Of a stretch of DNA of 64,000 bases, positions 44,233-53,625 are shown piece by piece. Where the stretch lies: contig NZ_AP019860.1 of the NCBI RefSeq assembly GCF_009002475.1, positions 6,152,501-6,216,500 on the forward strand, in the 5' to 3' direction. Every line of letters starts with the position of its first letter. Position 1 is the stretch's first letter. Position numbers and translations under genes: made by a program. The DNA is from Candidatus Uabimicrobium amorphum (GTDB lineage Bacteria; Planctomycetota; Uabimicrobiia; Uabimicrobiales; Uabimicrobiaceae). The notes below the pieces were generated by a model. It did no database searches and had not been told where the DNA came from. It worked only from the letters and a program-made list of their open reading frames with translations.

Positions 44233-47200
44233 CTAATACAACATATTCGAAAAATTACGAAATCGAAAATCAGAGTCGAAAAACGATTCATACTTTTCAT
44301 ACGTAGGAAAGTTTATCCTCCAAAACTTCGCGACATAGTCATGTTCCACAGAGGCAAAGTTTTCTTCATCGAGAATACACAAACCCGTAACGCTTTTTTT
44401 ATGCCCAGAGAAAGTCGCAATGGCTCTTCTGTGTTGTAAACTCCAAATTTTAATGGTTTTGTCTTCACTGGCAGACAGAAGATATTTTCCATTGGGAGTA
44501 AATTTCACTTTGTAAACCATCTCCTCATGACCACTTAAATTTGCAATAGGATTGCCAGATTTGGCATCCCATAAAATAATGGATTTATCCCAACTGCCTG
44601 TTGCCAGTAGCTTACCATCAGGGCTAAGATCTATACTGCGAATGACACTCGAATGCCCGGAGCGTTTGATGACATCATTTGTTTTCCAACGCCACATCAT
44701 CAGCTTTTTATCGGTGCTGACGGAAAAAATGGTATTTCCATCAGAGCTAAACCGTAAATCTTGTATCCACCCAGTATTTCCCTGCAAATCCTTAATCCAC
44801 TTTTGCGTTTTTATACTCCACAATTTGATTACCTTATCGCGACCAGCAGAGGCGAGTATCTCATTTTTAGGGTGGAAGCATACGCTTTCCACCCGGTCTT
44901 GGTGAGTAAAAGTCATGAGAAGCTTTTGGCTTTCTACATCCCACACGCGAACAGTTTGATCAGCGCTCGCCGAAGCAAGGTATTTTCCGTTTGCGCTAAA
45001 GGCGATTTGGTTGATGCGCTTTTTATGTCCTTTTAGTATCGTTATGTTGTTGGGATCTTTCCACAACTTGATATTCCGGAGGTTTTTGCTAATGGCGGCG
45101 TAGAGATTTCGTTTTTTATGAAAGATAATGTCAATAACGCAGTTGTCAATCGAACGGTGATTTTTGGCAACTTCTATTTTCCACGACTTGATGGTGTTAT
45201 CAGCGGCAATCGAAAATATACTGCGGCTATTCTTTGCGAAATGTATGCTGCGAATCGTTTGCGAATGACCACTTAGCTTTGCAACTAAAGACTTGTTTTC
45301 GAGGTCGTGTATGTAAATTTTGTTGTCTTCTCCTGTATAGGCGACAAGACGATTGTCAGGGCTAAAACAAACGACATTCAACCAATTTCCTCGTGGACAT
45401 TGCCAGGAGTGAATTTTTTGTTTAGATGTCACATTCCACAAGTGAAGGCGTTTTTTGTTTTTCTCATTTTGTCCAAGAACAACACAAAATTTTTGATCCG
45501 TACTCGCAAAAGCGTACATATATGAAAGGTCTTCTTGGATTTGTTGTGAGATCTTTTTGGTTTCGGTATCCCAAATGATTACTTTTTTATCGGTAGAGCA
45601 AGTTAGCACCTTACCGTTGTTTATAAATTTTGCCATACCAATGGGATGGCTGTGCTCGAGTTTGTTGATTAACTTGTGGTTGGCAATGTCCCAAATTTTT
45701 ACCGTTTTATCAGCGCTGGACGATAACAGCATGTTGTTGTGGCAATCAAAACTCGTAATTTGTCCATTGTGCGCGGTAAAGGTTTTTTGCTGTTTGTTAT
45801 GTAGATTCCATGAATAAATGCGGTTGCCATAAGCAAAGAAAAATTGTTCGCTCTTTGTGCCAAAACGGATAATATTTACACTCCTACCAAATCGGCCATA
45901 TGAAAATCGCAGAGGCTTTCCTGTTTTGGTATCCCACACAAAAATGATATTGCGACTAACGGCTCCTAACTTTTTACCGTCGGGACTTAGGGCTATAGCC
46001 AGTGGCCAATTAGAAAGACCATGAAGAGATAGAGTACTTTTTCCACTCTTTGTGTCCCACAACCGAATGCTTCCTGAACTATAACCGACAGCGAAAGTTT
46101 TTCCATCCTCGCTTAAAACGGAACGTACAGGTGTGCCGTAGTAATTTTTATAGTCTCGAAGAGGTTTACCGGTATTTAAGTCCCACAGCCCTATCGTATA
46201 ATCGTTGTTTGCGGAGATTAAATGTCGTGGAGTAAAAAGAAGAGCTTGGGTGGCGTCTTTGTGTCCATGCATAGTATGTCGTAGCTTTTTGTTCGATAGA
46301 TCCCAAAGGCGAATTGTTTTATCTCCACAAGCCGTGGCCAGAATGTTTTCTTGTGAAAGAGCAAGTTTTCGTACGATATTGGGGTGAGAAAATGTATGTC
46401 GTAATTTTTGGGTTTTAAAATCCCACATTTTTACAGTTTTATCGCGGCTGGCGGACAGTAAAAACGAATCATTTCCGATAACATGGTTCACTTGTTGTTT
46501 GTGTCCGATGAATTCTTTTTGTTTACCTGTTTTTATGTTCCATGTAAAAAATGTATTTTTTTGTAGCTTGGTAAACGCCAGAGTGTTTTTGCTGATAAAG
46601 CTCAAGCTAGATATGTTGATGTGGCCTTTTGCAGGAAAAGAGCGTTTATTTTCATAGGTTTTCGTATCCCAGAGATGTATATTGCCATCAGTATCCGCGG
46701 AAGCTAAATATACTCCATCTGGAGATAATGCCAAACTGGTAATATGCTCGGTATGCCCGGTTAGTTCCATTTTTTTGCTGTGCGTTTTCAGTTCCCATAC
46801 AATGAGCGCATCGTCACCAGCAGAAAACAACACCTCTTCTTGTGGATGAAAACACACCGCATTTACTTTCTCTTTGTGTCCATATAAAACAGCACGAAGT
46901 TTACGCGACTGTAAATCCCATAGTTTAATTGTTTTATCACTACTTCCGGAGGCAAGAAGGGTATTTTGTTGGTTTTTATCTATACAAGTCACTGCACCTG
47001 TGTGCTGAGAAAAAGCCGCGTTTTGCCACTGCAACGTACAATGGAGATTAGAATTGAGTAGGCGATAAGCCTCAAACCACTCTTTACTATAATTTTTCAA
47101 AAATTTGGATTTTCGTGCGGGAGTTTTGTCGACATTTGCAAAATTCGTTGCCCGAGCCATCGTAAAATGAGCCGTAAAGAAATCTTTTTCCTCATACAAC

Positions 47201-49125
47201 TTTTTGGCATTTTTTAACAATAAAAGCCCCTGCTGATGCCTTTTTTCTAAACGATCTTTATGATTAGCTATGTGAACTTTTCCCGTAGATGTTAGCCACT
47301 CATAAATGACGCCTTTTTCGATCCAGTAGTCCATTTGTTGTTGCTGAGTGTTTGCATCTGCAAGTTTCAGGTTTTCCAGGCGTTGCACATAATCCTTGAC
47401 GTCATTTGGTAACTCTTGTTTGTCGATTTGTTGCCAATCGCGGATGTAGTGTTTTTCCACCAGATTTTTGAGGACATCCATAGATTGTGGCGTGGCAAAA
47501 AAAGACATTTTCCCCAAGCAACTTAACAATAAACGAATCTGAGAAGATTCCTGGTGATTGGTATTTGCGAGTAACTGTGTTATTGGAAGAACAAATGCTT
47601 GGACCTCGTTTACTTTTTGCGCAGGAAATCGTTTTAGCATATCACGGATAAATGTAACCGCTGCTACTTGTGTTTTCACACGCGACTCTTGAAGTAATTT
47701 ACCTACGTGGGGCATGGCACTTTTTGTCAAGGCGAGGCGTTGCTGTTGTGGTTGTTCTAAAATAAAACTTTTTAAAGCTTCACAGGTGGCAATGCGAATA
47801 TCCGCATAGCTTTTTTCATCGAGATAGAGCGGTGCGATTAACTTCGGATTCAAAACCAAATCCTTGGGAAATAACATAAAGTCGCCATCTCCGGCAAGAC
47901 TACTATAACGTGGAGCCTGCGACGCCTGAATACGACGGTCATTTACCAAGTTACTCATCATGTAATAGCCAAGATCAGAGGCCAGTTGAATACCATCGGC
48001 ACGCCCGGCAAGACCTTTTATTGCCTGCAAGAAAACTGCCGTAAAAGGCGAATGTTCCCCTTCTCCTGTCAGTTGTGCATATCGCGTGGAGTTGCTCAAT
48101 TGGTCTTCGACGGCTTCGCTACCCGTTCCTGCCGTAATTACTTGGAAAGAACGGCGTGCAAATACACGATCAATATTCTCTCCACGACCAAACAAAAGCT
48201 GTTGATCGCGATAACCTTGTAGTTGTGGTCGGTGGGGGTTTTGCAACAAGGAACCAGAAAAACAACTGTCCAAAACCATCAATGTGTGATGCGCCTTGAC
48301 TTCAGATAATGTATTCGCAATTTTTGCCAAAGGATAACCCGAGTTTTTTGGACTATCTCCCAAAACAAAACTTCCTGGAATCCCATGTCCCGCGTAAAAG
48401 AAAAACAGCGACTCGTATTTGTTTTCTACTTTTATACGAGAAATACACTTTTCTATCAACTCCCCTGTGACAAAATGCCTAGGATGAACAACAACAATGT
48501 TTTCTTTATTTAACCGATGCCGGTAAGTTGTATATACATTATTGCTTGCGATCTCTTCTAGGTAGCGTAAAGGATAAATTTTTTGCGGAAGTGTATCGGT
48601 GATTAAGGTGATGTTGTGGTAACCATAACGACTTGCCAAAACCGCCGCAATCTCGGCAGCATCGTAAGACGCTCCATGCAAAGAAGGGTGATGTTTATAA
48701 CGATTTATGCCAACAATAACAGCATGGGAACGATTGTAGCGCAACTTCTGACGAAAATCCTGGCTCAACCCCAAAACAGTAAGCCCACCAAAATTCTCAT
48801 AGCTCTTTTTCGCGATAGAGCGCTGTTTGTTATGCGTTGTTGATTTCTCTTGTGCTGTTTGCATGATATCGGGTGTAATCTCTGCAATCGCAACGAATAC
48901 AGCATTAAACAACCGTGTGTCGTTGTCCCTGAGGGCTTTTTGTAAAACCGTTTTTAAAAAAGGAATCGCTTTTTTTGCTTGTGGTCCAACCGCTTTTAAC
49001 TTTTCTATCGCAAAAAAACACTGATCTGGATTTTGTAACTGCGTAATCCAAGCAGAAATTTTTTCGTCATTTTGTGAAAATACACAACTGCTTAAAAACA
49101 AAACATAGATGAAGATATTTTTCAT
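44233..49125 (-). CDS. Exported caspase-WD40 protein (caspase 3)
   Basis: A 1630-aa protein with signal peptide MKNIFIYVLFLSSCVFSQ. A HEAT-like segment (20-85) precedes the caspase domain (about 130-430): HAVIVGINRYK, FFFYAGHG (His247) and VLDSCFSGS (Cys288). The helical block VLNPKLIAPLYLDEKSYADI is almost the same as in caspase 2. Residues about 698-1600 carry 21-22 WD40 repeats (for example ASADQTVRVWDVESQ), again about three propellers. The C-terminus ends soon after the last blade (AKFWRINFPTYEKY) and lacks the DTVA-IYAW module. The ribosome binding site is weak (GAGTGC). Role inferred as for caspase 1. Confidence 0.88.
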   Translation of the reverse strand: MKNIFIYVLFLSSCVFSQNDEKISAWITQLQNPDQCFFAIEKLKAVGPQAKKAIPFLKTVLQKALRDNDTRLFNAVFVAIAEITPDIMQTAQEKSTTHNKQRSIAKKSYENFGGLTVLGLSQDFRQKLRYNRSHAVIVGINRYKHHPSLHGASYDAAEIAAVLASRYGYHNITLITDTLPQKIYPLRYLEEIASNNVYTTYRHRLNKENIVVVHPRHFVTGELIEKCISRIKVENKYESLFFFYAGHGIPGSFVLGDSPKNSGYPLAKIANTLSEVKAHHTLMVLDSCFSGSLLQNPHRPQLQGYRDQQLLFGRGENIDRVFARRSFQVITAGTGSEAVEDQLSNSTRYAQLTGEGEHSPFTAVFLQAIKGLAGRADGIQLASDLGYYMMSNLVNDRRIQASQAPRYSSLAGDGDFMLFPKDLVLNPKLIAPLYLDEKSYADIRIATCEALKSFILEQPQQQRLALTKSAMPHVGKLLQESRVKTQVAAVTFIRDMLKRFPAQKVNEVQAFVLPITQLLANTNHQESSQIRLLLSCLGKMSFFATPQSMDVLKNLVEKHYIRDWQQIDKQELPNDVKDYVQRLENLKLADANTQQQQMDYWIEKGVIYEWLTSTGKVHIANHKDRLEKRHQQGLLLLKNAKKLYEEKDFFTAHFTMARATNFANVDKTPARKSKFLKNYSKEWFEAYRLLNSNLHCTLQWQNAAFSQHTGAVTCIDKNQQNTLLASGSSDKTIKLWDLQSRKLRAVLYGHKEKVNAVCFHPQEEVLFSAGDDALIVWELKTHSKKMELTGHTEHITSLALSPDGVYLASADTDGNIHLWDTKTYENKRSFPAKGHINISSLSFISKNTLAFTKLQKNTFFTWNIKTGKQKEFIGHKQQVNHVIGNDSFLLSASRDKTVKMWDFKTQKLRHTFSHPNIVRKLALSQENILATACGDKTIRLWDLSNKKLRHTMHGHKDATQALLFTPRHLISANNDYTIGLWDLNTGKPLRDYKNYYGTPVRSVLSEDGKTFAVGYSSGSIRLWDTKSGKSTLSLHGLSNWPLAIALSPDGKKLGAVSRNIIFVWDTKTGKPLRFSYGRFGRSVNIIRFGTKSEQFFFAYGNRIYSWNLHNKQQKTFTAHNGQITSFDCHNNMLLSSSADKTVKIWDIANHKLINKLEHSHPIGMAKFINNGKVLTCSTDKKVIIWDTETKKISQQIQEDLSYMYAFASTDQKFCVVLGQNEKNKKRLHLWNVTSKQKIHSWQCPRGNWLNVVCFSPDNRLVAYTGEDNKIYIHDLENKSLVAKLSGHSQTIRSIHFAKNSRSIFSIAADNTIKSWKIEVAKNHRSIDNCVIDIIFHKKRNLYAAISKNLRNIKLWKDPNNITILKGHKKRINQIAFSANGKYLASASADQTVRVWDVESQKLLMTFTHQDRVESVCFHPKNEILASAGRDKVIKLWSIKTQKWIKDLQGNTGWIQDLRFSSDGNTIFSVSTDKKLMMWRWKTNDVIKRSGHSSVIRSIDLSPDGKLLATGSWDKSIILWDAKSGNPIANLSGHEEMVYKVKFTPNGKYLLSASEDKTIKIWSLQHRRAIATFSGHKKSVTGLCILDEENFASVEHDYVAKFWRINFPTYEKYESFFDSDFRFRNFSNMLY

Positions 49126-49456
49126 GTTGCACTCTTACTGTTATTGATCTACTTGCAAATGGATTGATTGTCATATTCCGTTTCTTTACATTTAGATAAA
49201 TATACTCATTTATTGCTAAATATCAAATAAATTAAATAAGTTAAAAGGAGTGTGTGATTACTCTCATGGATTTGATGGTCGTCTTGTATAACCAATAAAA
49301 ATGAACCACAGAGCAGGAGTTTCAGTAATTAGCTAAAGATTAGAATTAACAGAAGAAAGAAGAAAGGAGAGTGATGCAACTGTTTTAATTTAATATAATT
49401 AGGGGAATTCAAAATTCAAAAATTCAAAAATTAGTTTCCTTTTTAAGGATATAAAA
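49126..49456. other. Intergenic: caspase 3 promoter region and left flank of the IS
   Basis: AT-rich. It holds AACCACAGAG at about 49305-49314 and a run of short direct repeats (AATTCAAA, about 49408-49432) just before the transposase gene. The AACCACAGAG copy is inverted relative to CTCTGTGGTT near 50873-50882, so it may mark the element's left end. No gene seen. Confidence 0.4.
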
Positions 49457-50882
49457 ATGGAAACAGGAATTCCCCTGATAGATAGAGTACAAGAAATATA
49501 TCCGTGGTACAAGAGTGAAGAGTATAAAAAATTGGAAGAAAGATATGGTACGAGAGTAAAAGAAACTCTAAATGAACTGATACTTTATCCAATATTTCAA
49601 TTTGATAGTATTAATGATATTTCACAAACGTTACAAAAGAACAAAAACAAATATTATGATCTTTTGAAAGACAAAGATGTCGATTGGTGGCAACTAATCA
49701 AAGAAATAAGCTTTGGGCTATTAGTAACGTTCTTAAAAAAATACAGAAGCAAAAAAGAGAAATCGTCAAAGAGTCGTTGGAAAATAAGACTAATTTTAGA
49801 CAGCACGATAATAAAACGCTGGGGAAGAAAAATGGCATATACATTTAACGTGTACAATCCAACAGATAGGTGCTACATGCATGCGCAAAAATTGTTATTT
49901 TTTGCTGTATGCGTAGGAAAAGATAAATTCATTTTTCCTTTAGCCCCCACTTTTATTACATCGAAACAGCACCCTAATCATGTAAGTCCAAAAGTGCAAA
50001 TAAAACAGATGCTTTTAGAATTAAATAATTATGTACATGCCAACGGTCTTACTCTTGATGGGGTGCGCATGGTTACCGACTCGGAATACTCCATCATTGA
50101 AGTTATGAAACTAGCAAAGCAACTTGGTCTTGAATTCTATGGAGCATTAAAGTCTTCGTGGGTTGTTAATATCGATTCTGTTGATACTCATGTTTTAGAA
50201 CTTAAGAATGGTTGTATTCCTAAGCCTCCGAAGCATAGTCATTCGATCGGTTTGTACTATCGTTTAAATGCATCGCATAACATTCTCGGCGATATTGCTC
50301 TGTTAATTAAACCCTACTTTTGCCCATTTACTCGTCGGCTTAAATATTCTGTTTTTCTCTCTTCTAACCCCAATGTTAACTCTAATGTTATACATCAAGA
50401 GCATTCTGTTAGATGGAAGATCGAAAACATGTTTCGCGACTTTAAGCATGTTCTTGCCATTGCTTCTTATCATGGAACTTATCATGTCGCACAAAATGCT
50501 TCTTTTGCCATCAGTTCTTTACGTTTTATTTTTGCTCGTCTTTCTTTGAAAGTTGCTGCTCTTTCTCCTTCTTTGCGTTGGAATATCAAAAATACTAAAT
50601 TTACTCTTACTAAACTTTCTCGTTATATTCGAGATCATTATTTTCTTGATTCTAAATCATTTAAATTAAAACGGTTGCAGTACTCTCCCCTTTCTTCTGT
50701 TAGGTAACTCCTACTTATCCGACTACTACGGAAACTTCTGCAGAGGTCGCAGAGAAATTTTTTTCAAAAAAAAGATTTAGAATGTTGTAAGTCACTATGA
50801 ATGTAAGGTTTGTTTGATTTTTGAAAGAATGATGTTTCTGCTGGTTTTTTATAATTTTTTCTCTGTGATCTCTGTGGTTTTA
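49305..50882 (+). mobile_element. Insertion sequence (boundaries tentative)
   Basis: The transposase gene at 49457-50707 is flanked by inverted copies of AACCACAGAG (49305-49314; complement near 50873-50882). The span of about 1.58 kb suits an IS4-type element. The flanking motif also resembles a common dispersed CACAGAG repeat, so it may not be the real terminal repeat. No target duplication was found. Confidence 0.35.
49457..50707 (+). CDS. DDE transposase (IS4-like)
   Basis: A 416-aa transposase. AAGGATATAAAA precedes the ATG. The triad appears as LILDSTIIKRW (Asp115), RMVTDSEYS (Asp208) and VRWKIENMFRDFKH (Glu323), with the Y-x(2)-R-x(3)-E-x(6)-K-like spacing of IS4-type enzymes. Length and motifs look intact. 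Exact ends of the element were not established. Confidence 0.85.
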   Translation: METGIPLIDRVQEIYPWYKSEEYKKLEERYGTRVKETLNELILYPIFQFDSINDISQTLQKNKNKYYDLLKDKDVDWWQLIKEISFGLLVTFLKKYRSKKEKSSKSRWKIRLILDSTIIKRWGRKMAYTFNVYNPTDRCYMHAQKLLFFAVCVGKDKFIFPLAPTFITSKQHPNHVSPKVQIKQMLLELNNYVHANGLTLDGVRMVTDSEYSIIEVMKLAKQLGLEFYGALKSSWVVNIDSVDTHVLELKNGCIPKPPKHSHSIGLYYRLNASHNILGDIALLIKPYFCPFTRRLKYSVFLSSNPNVNSNVIHQEHSVRWKIENMFRDFKHVLAIASYHGTYHVAQNASFAISSLRFIFARLSLKVAALSPSLRWNIKNTKFTLTKLSRYIRDHYFLDSKSFKLKRLQYSPLSSVR

Positions 50883-50909
50883 TACCAACCACCAAAACGT
50901 TAGAGATCT

Positions 50910-50930
50910 GCGTCGTATTGAAGAATAAAG
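50910..50930 (+). promoter_or_regulatory. GTCGTATTGA motif upstream of the receiver gene
   Basis: GCGTCGTATTGAAGAATAAA, nearly identical to the htpG and 25114-gene copies. It ends 26 bases before the GTG start. Confidence 0.6.
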
Positions 50931-50956
50931 AGACTATGTGCGAAAGGAGATATGAC

Positions 50957-51355
50957 GTGAATTCAAAATATAAAATATTAATTGTTGACGACAAGTGGGA
51001 GAATCGCTTTTTTTTGCGAACTATTATGGAAAACATACCTGCGATTGAATTACTAGAGGTAGAGAATGGCAAAGAAGCCATCGATGCGTGGCACAACTGG
51101 CAACCAAATTTGATTTGGATGGATATGTGCATGCCGATTATGAATGGTTTCGAAGCGACAAAGACTATTCGCAAATTGGATACTTCTTGTAAGACAAAGA
51201 TTATCGCGATTAGCGCTTTTTCATCTAAAGAGGATCGGAAGAAAATCTCACAATTAGGCTGTGATGATTTTGTCAAAAAGCCATGTCGAATTGTCGAAAT
51301 TCACAACTGTTTGAAACGCCACGTTCCCGAGATCATTTTACCCAAGGACGATTAA
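50957..51355 (+). CDS. Stand-alone CheY-like receiver protein
   Basis: A 132-aa response-regulator receiver domain with no output domain. The GTG at 50957 is chosen because AAAGGAG lies 8 bases upstream. YKILIVDDKWENR supplies the acidic pair (Asp11, Asp12), LIWMDMCMPIMNG the phosphorylated Asp56, AISAF the Ser86 and DFVKKP the Lys108. It would be phosphorylated by a histidine kinase not present here, and act by protein interaction. It carries the GTCGTATTGA motif upstream, as htpG does. Confidence 0.88.
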   Translation: MNSKYKILIVDDKWENRFFLRTIMENIPAIELLEVENGKEAIDAWHNWQPNLIWMDMCMPIMNGFEATKTIRKLDTSCKTKIIAISAFSSKEDRKKISQLGCDDFVKKPCRIVEIHNCLKRHVPEIILPKDD

Positions 51356-51421
51356 ATATATTTTACTTTCCATTTACTATCTGACTTAAGTATGGAAATA
51401 TCAATATCAGCGGAGGAGACT

Positions 51422-51793
51422 ATGAAAATTTTAGCCATACAAGCCATTAATTTCTATCAGAGATTTATATCTCCATACAAAGGTTTTTGTTGCGCACATA
51501 AAGTTCACCATAAGCAAGAATCTTGCTCTCAGTATATAAAGCGACAAATTTTAGAAAAAGGATTATGGAACAGTCTAAGACTTGCAGGCTTAAGGTTTCG
51601 CGAATGCAAAGAGGCTTCTATTGTTCTAAATAGTAGCATCGAAAACCAAAAATATGAACAACCGCGAAAACAAGAAAAGGCAAATGGATATCGCGTAAAA
51701 AATCGTTTGACCACTTCCAACTGCAACACAACTTCATTGGCATGCGAGACGGCTGATTGTTGCTTTATTGCCTCGATGTTCCGATTTTTTTAG
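51422..51793 (+). CDS. yidD: YidD-family protein, copy 2
   Basis: A 123-aa paralogue of the 14666-14992 protein. The ATG at 51422 has GGAGGAG upstream. Shared core: FYQRFISPYKGFCCAHKVHH and SCSQYIKRQILEKGLWNSLR. The middle is longer and basic or polar, and the tail has the same C-x6-C-E-x3-CC pattern. Both copies depart from canonical YidD in the same way, so they form one subfamily. It follows the receiver gene by 66 bases. Confidence 0.72.
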   Translation: MKILAIQAINFYQRFISPYKGFCCAHKVHHKQESCSQYIKRQILEKGLWNSLRLAGLRFRECKEASIVLNSSIENQKYEQPRKQEKANGYRVKNRLTTSNCNTTSLACETADCCFIASMFRFF

Positions 51794-51919
51794 AGCTTAT
51801 CGAGGTAAAGATATTTGGGGAATACATTTGGAAATGGTTTGCGATTAGGATGGTATATTGTTCGTGCGCCAAGATTTTTGCAATGGGCAATCCATTGCAA
51901 TCCACTCGATTAAGGTTTA

Positions 51920-52246
51920 TTACGTTACTAAAGGAAGAAGAGCATAAAATTGAAAAATACTCAGAAATACATGGCAAAGTAACCGTTCTCCACTATTGAC
52001 AACTTGTTTTTTATAGAAAATAGGTAGGAGCAATGCCGTGAGAGGAAAAGCGAAAAGAGACCAAAAATAAATAACCATTTCCAACACATGTCCCACCACC
52101 AAAGGTAAATTTAACAAGTAACCTAACTTGAAATATATTCCCAGCTCTAAGTTTTTTACGTCGCAGTATGACCAACCAGACAGTAAGCACACAATAACAA
52201 CATGAGTAACAAGCAAAGTCAGTGATATTTTATTCCATCGCTTCAT
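51920..52246 (-). CDS. Small multi-pass membrane protein
   Basis: A 108-aa protein with AAAGGAG before the ATG. Hydrophobic segments lie at about 7-26, 36-78 (probably two passes, with PLTALLLPIFY) and 88-107. No family recognised. It converges with the yidD-like copy 2 and is divergent from the 52417 gene across a shared inverted GTCGTATTGAT motif. Confidence 0.65.
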   Translation of the reverse strand: MKRWNKISLTLLVTHVVIVCLLSGWSYCDVKNLELGIYFKLGYLLNLPLVVGHVLEMVIYFWSLFAFPLTALLLPIFYKKQVVNSGERLLCHVFLSIFQFYALLPLVT

Positions 52247-52324
52247 TTTAACTCCTTTGAAAAATTTGTTTAAAACGCCATTTGCTTCCTCATCGAAAAG
52301 ATGCTGACGATTCTGTTAATACTT

Positions 52325-52374
52325 ATCAATACGACATTACTTGTCAAAAAAAAATAGGCCGTGTCGTATTGATT
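52325..52374. promoter_or_regulatory. Divergent promoter with inverted GTCGTATTGAT motifs
   Basis: ATCAATACGAC (52325-52335) and GTCGTATTGAT (52363-52373) are exact inverted copies. Each points toward one of the divergent membrane-protein genes (start 52246 minus, start 52417 plus). The core is the same as the single motif upstream of htpG, the 25114 gene and the receiver gene. Confidence 0.6.
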
Positions 52375-52416
52375 GTAAAACGAAACTCTTTTTACAATTC
52401 TATTTAGGAGCGAATC

Positions 52417-52629
52417 ATGTCAGATAAAACTAGATTGCAAGAAAAGACACCACCAGAAAATAGAGAAGGAAAAGAAGTAATATCGATATTTGAAAATTTG
52501 TGTCAAGAGCTTATTTCCTATGTGTTGCACTGTTTTGATTTAGCTTGCTCTTCATTGGTATACATTGTGTATTTTGTCTTGGTAGTTTTAATAATGATAT
52601 CGGTATCTTTGTTTATAACGCTTCTATAA
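52417..52629 (+). CDS. Small single-pass membrane protein
   Basis: A 70-aa protein with AGGAG before the ATG. A charged N-terminal half (about 1-35) is followed by a long hydrophobic C-terminus (VYIVYFVLVVLIMISVSLFI). The topology is that of a small tail-anchored membrane protein. No family recognised. The GTCGTATTGAT motif lies about 43 bases upstream. Confidence 0.6.
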   Translation: MSDKTRLQEKTPPENREGKEVISIFENLCQELISYVLHCFDLACSSLVYIVYFVLVVLIMISVSLFITLL

Positions 52630-52722
52630 GTAAAAGACGGAGGACATTAACGGTTTTAAAGCAAACGCATAGCCAATAAGTAAAAGGTGAAAAGTTTGTT
52701 GCAAAAAATCAAGGAGTTAACT

Positions 52723-53625
52723 ATGTCGAAGCAAAATAATACTGAGACGTTTTACAAAGTAATCACAATGTTTTTATTATTTTTTCCACTGATACTATTT
52801 TTACCTCTTTTGACATATGGAGTTCCCAACCAAACGACGACTTTGATTTTACTAATATGCGTTTCTTGGAATTTTGTATGGCATTTATTGTGGATAAAAT
52901 ATGAGAAGGTAACTATGGCAGCAAAAATAATCATTTTGCTTGCCCCCATTTGCTTTTGGTTTGATATATGTTTTTTGGGGTGGCGCACTTATTCTCAGGA
53001 TATTTGCCGTGGCCGAATGAGGTGTGAATTCGCAGATATGCTTTTTTTTGTTCGCAATGGAAAAAATACACATCTTATCAACAAGTGGTTGGGAGAAACC
53101 GCTCCTCATTGGACGCACTCACATATTGGTGGTTCACCTTTTTCGTTAGTTGTTGATGGAAATGAACGAGTAAACACACATTCAATTGTACATCAATATT
53201 ATCTCCCGCGAATTCTGAAGCTGTTGCCACATGATAACGCACGAAAACAAGTTTTACAATGCGTTTGCGATTCCCAAAATCAATTACGCTTTTATCAGGG
53301 ATTATTGATGGTCTGCGTGATGGAATGGGGATTTCCGGAGAAAAAAACAGCAGAAGAGTGGTGGCAAAAACACCAACACTTTTTTATCCATGAATCGGAT
53401 GGATATGAAGCCGCTAAAACGGTAGTAAATTGGCGTCTCAAAATAGAAGAAATCACCAGGAAGAAATTTGGCCTTCGCGATAGAGGGACGGAAGTCGAAG
53501 TGCAATTGAGAGCGATTGAGTATTTGGAGAACGGTTATCGTACAAAAGAAAAAAGCTTTGTTCGAGAAATCGCGGAAGATATTATAAAACCTTATCATCC
53601 TGTAGAGCCACAATGGTGGAAATAA
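52723..53625 (+). CDS. Membrane protein with soluble C-terminal domain, unknown function
   Basis: A 300-aa protein. The ATG at 52723 (AAGGAG upstream) is preferred over a GTG 36 bases earlier. Three N-terminal membrane segments (about 10-32, 38-56, 64-85) precede a soluble, helical, Trp- and His-rich domain (for example HWTHSHIGGSP, EEWWQKHQHFF). No catalytic motif recognised. It lies 93 bases downstream of the 52417 gene on the same strand and may share its transcript. Confidence 0.65.
   Translation: MSKQNNTETFYKVITMFLLFFPLILFLPLLTYGVPNQTTTLILLICVSWNFVWHLLWIKYEKVTMAAKIIILLAPICFWFDICFLGWRTYSQDICRGRMRCEFADMLFFVRNGKNTHLINKWLGETAPHWTHSHIGGSPFSLVVDGNERVNTHSIVHQYYLPRILKLLPHDNARKQVLQCVCDSQNQLRFYQGLLMVCVMEWGFPEKKTAEEWWQKHQHFFIHESDGYEAAKTVVNWRLKIEEITRKKFGLRDRGTEVEVQLRAIEYLENGYRTKEKSFVREIAEDIIKPYHPVEPQWWK

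Noticed and set aside
49408..49432. Short AATTCAAA direct repeats resembling a CRISPR or iteron array
   Set aside because: Units are only about 8 bases, with no spacers, and lie in AT-rich DNA at the IS edge.
51757..51999. 80-codon plus-strand frame after the second yidD-like gene
   Set aside because: It overlaps the end of yidD copy 2 and the well-supported minus-strand membrane protein at 51920-52246, and has no ribosome binding site.
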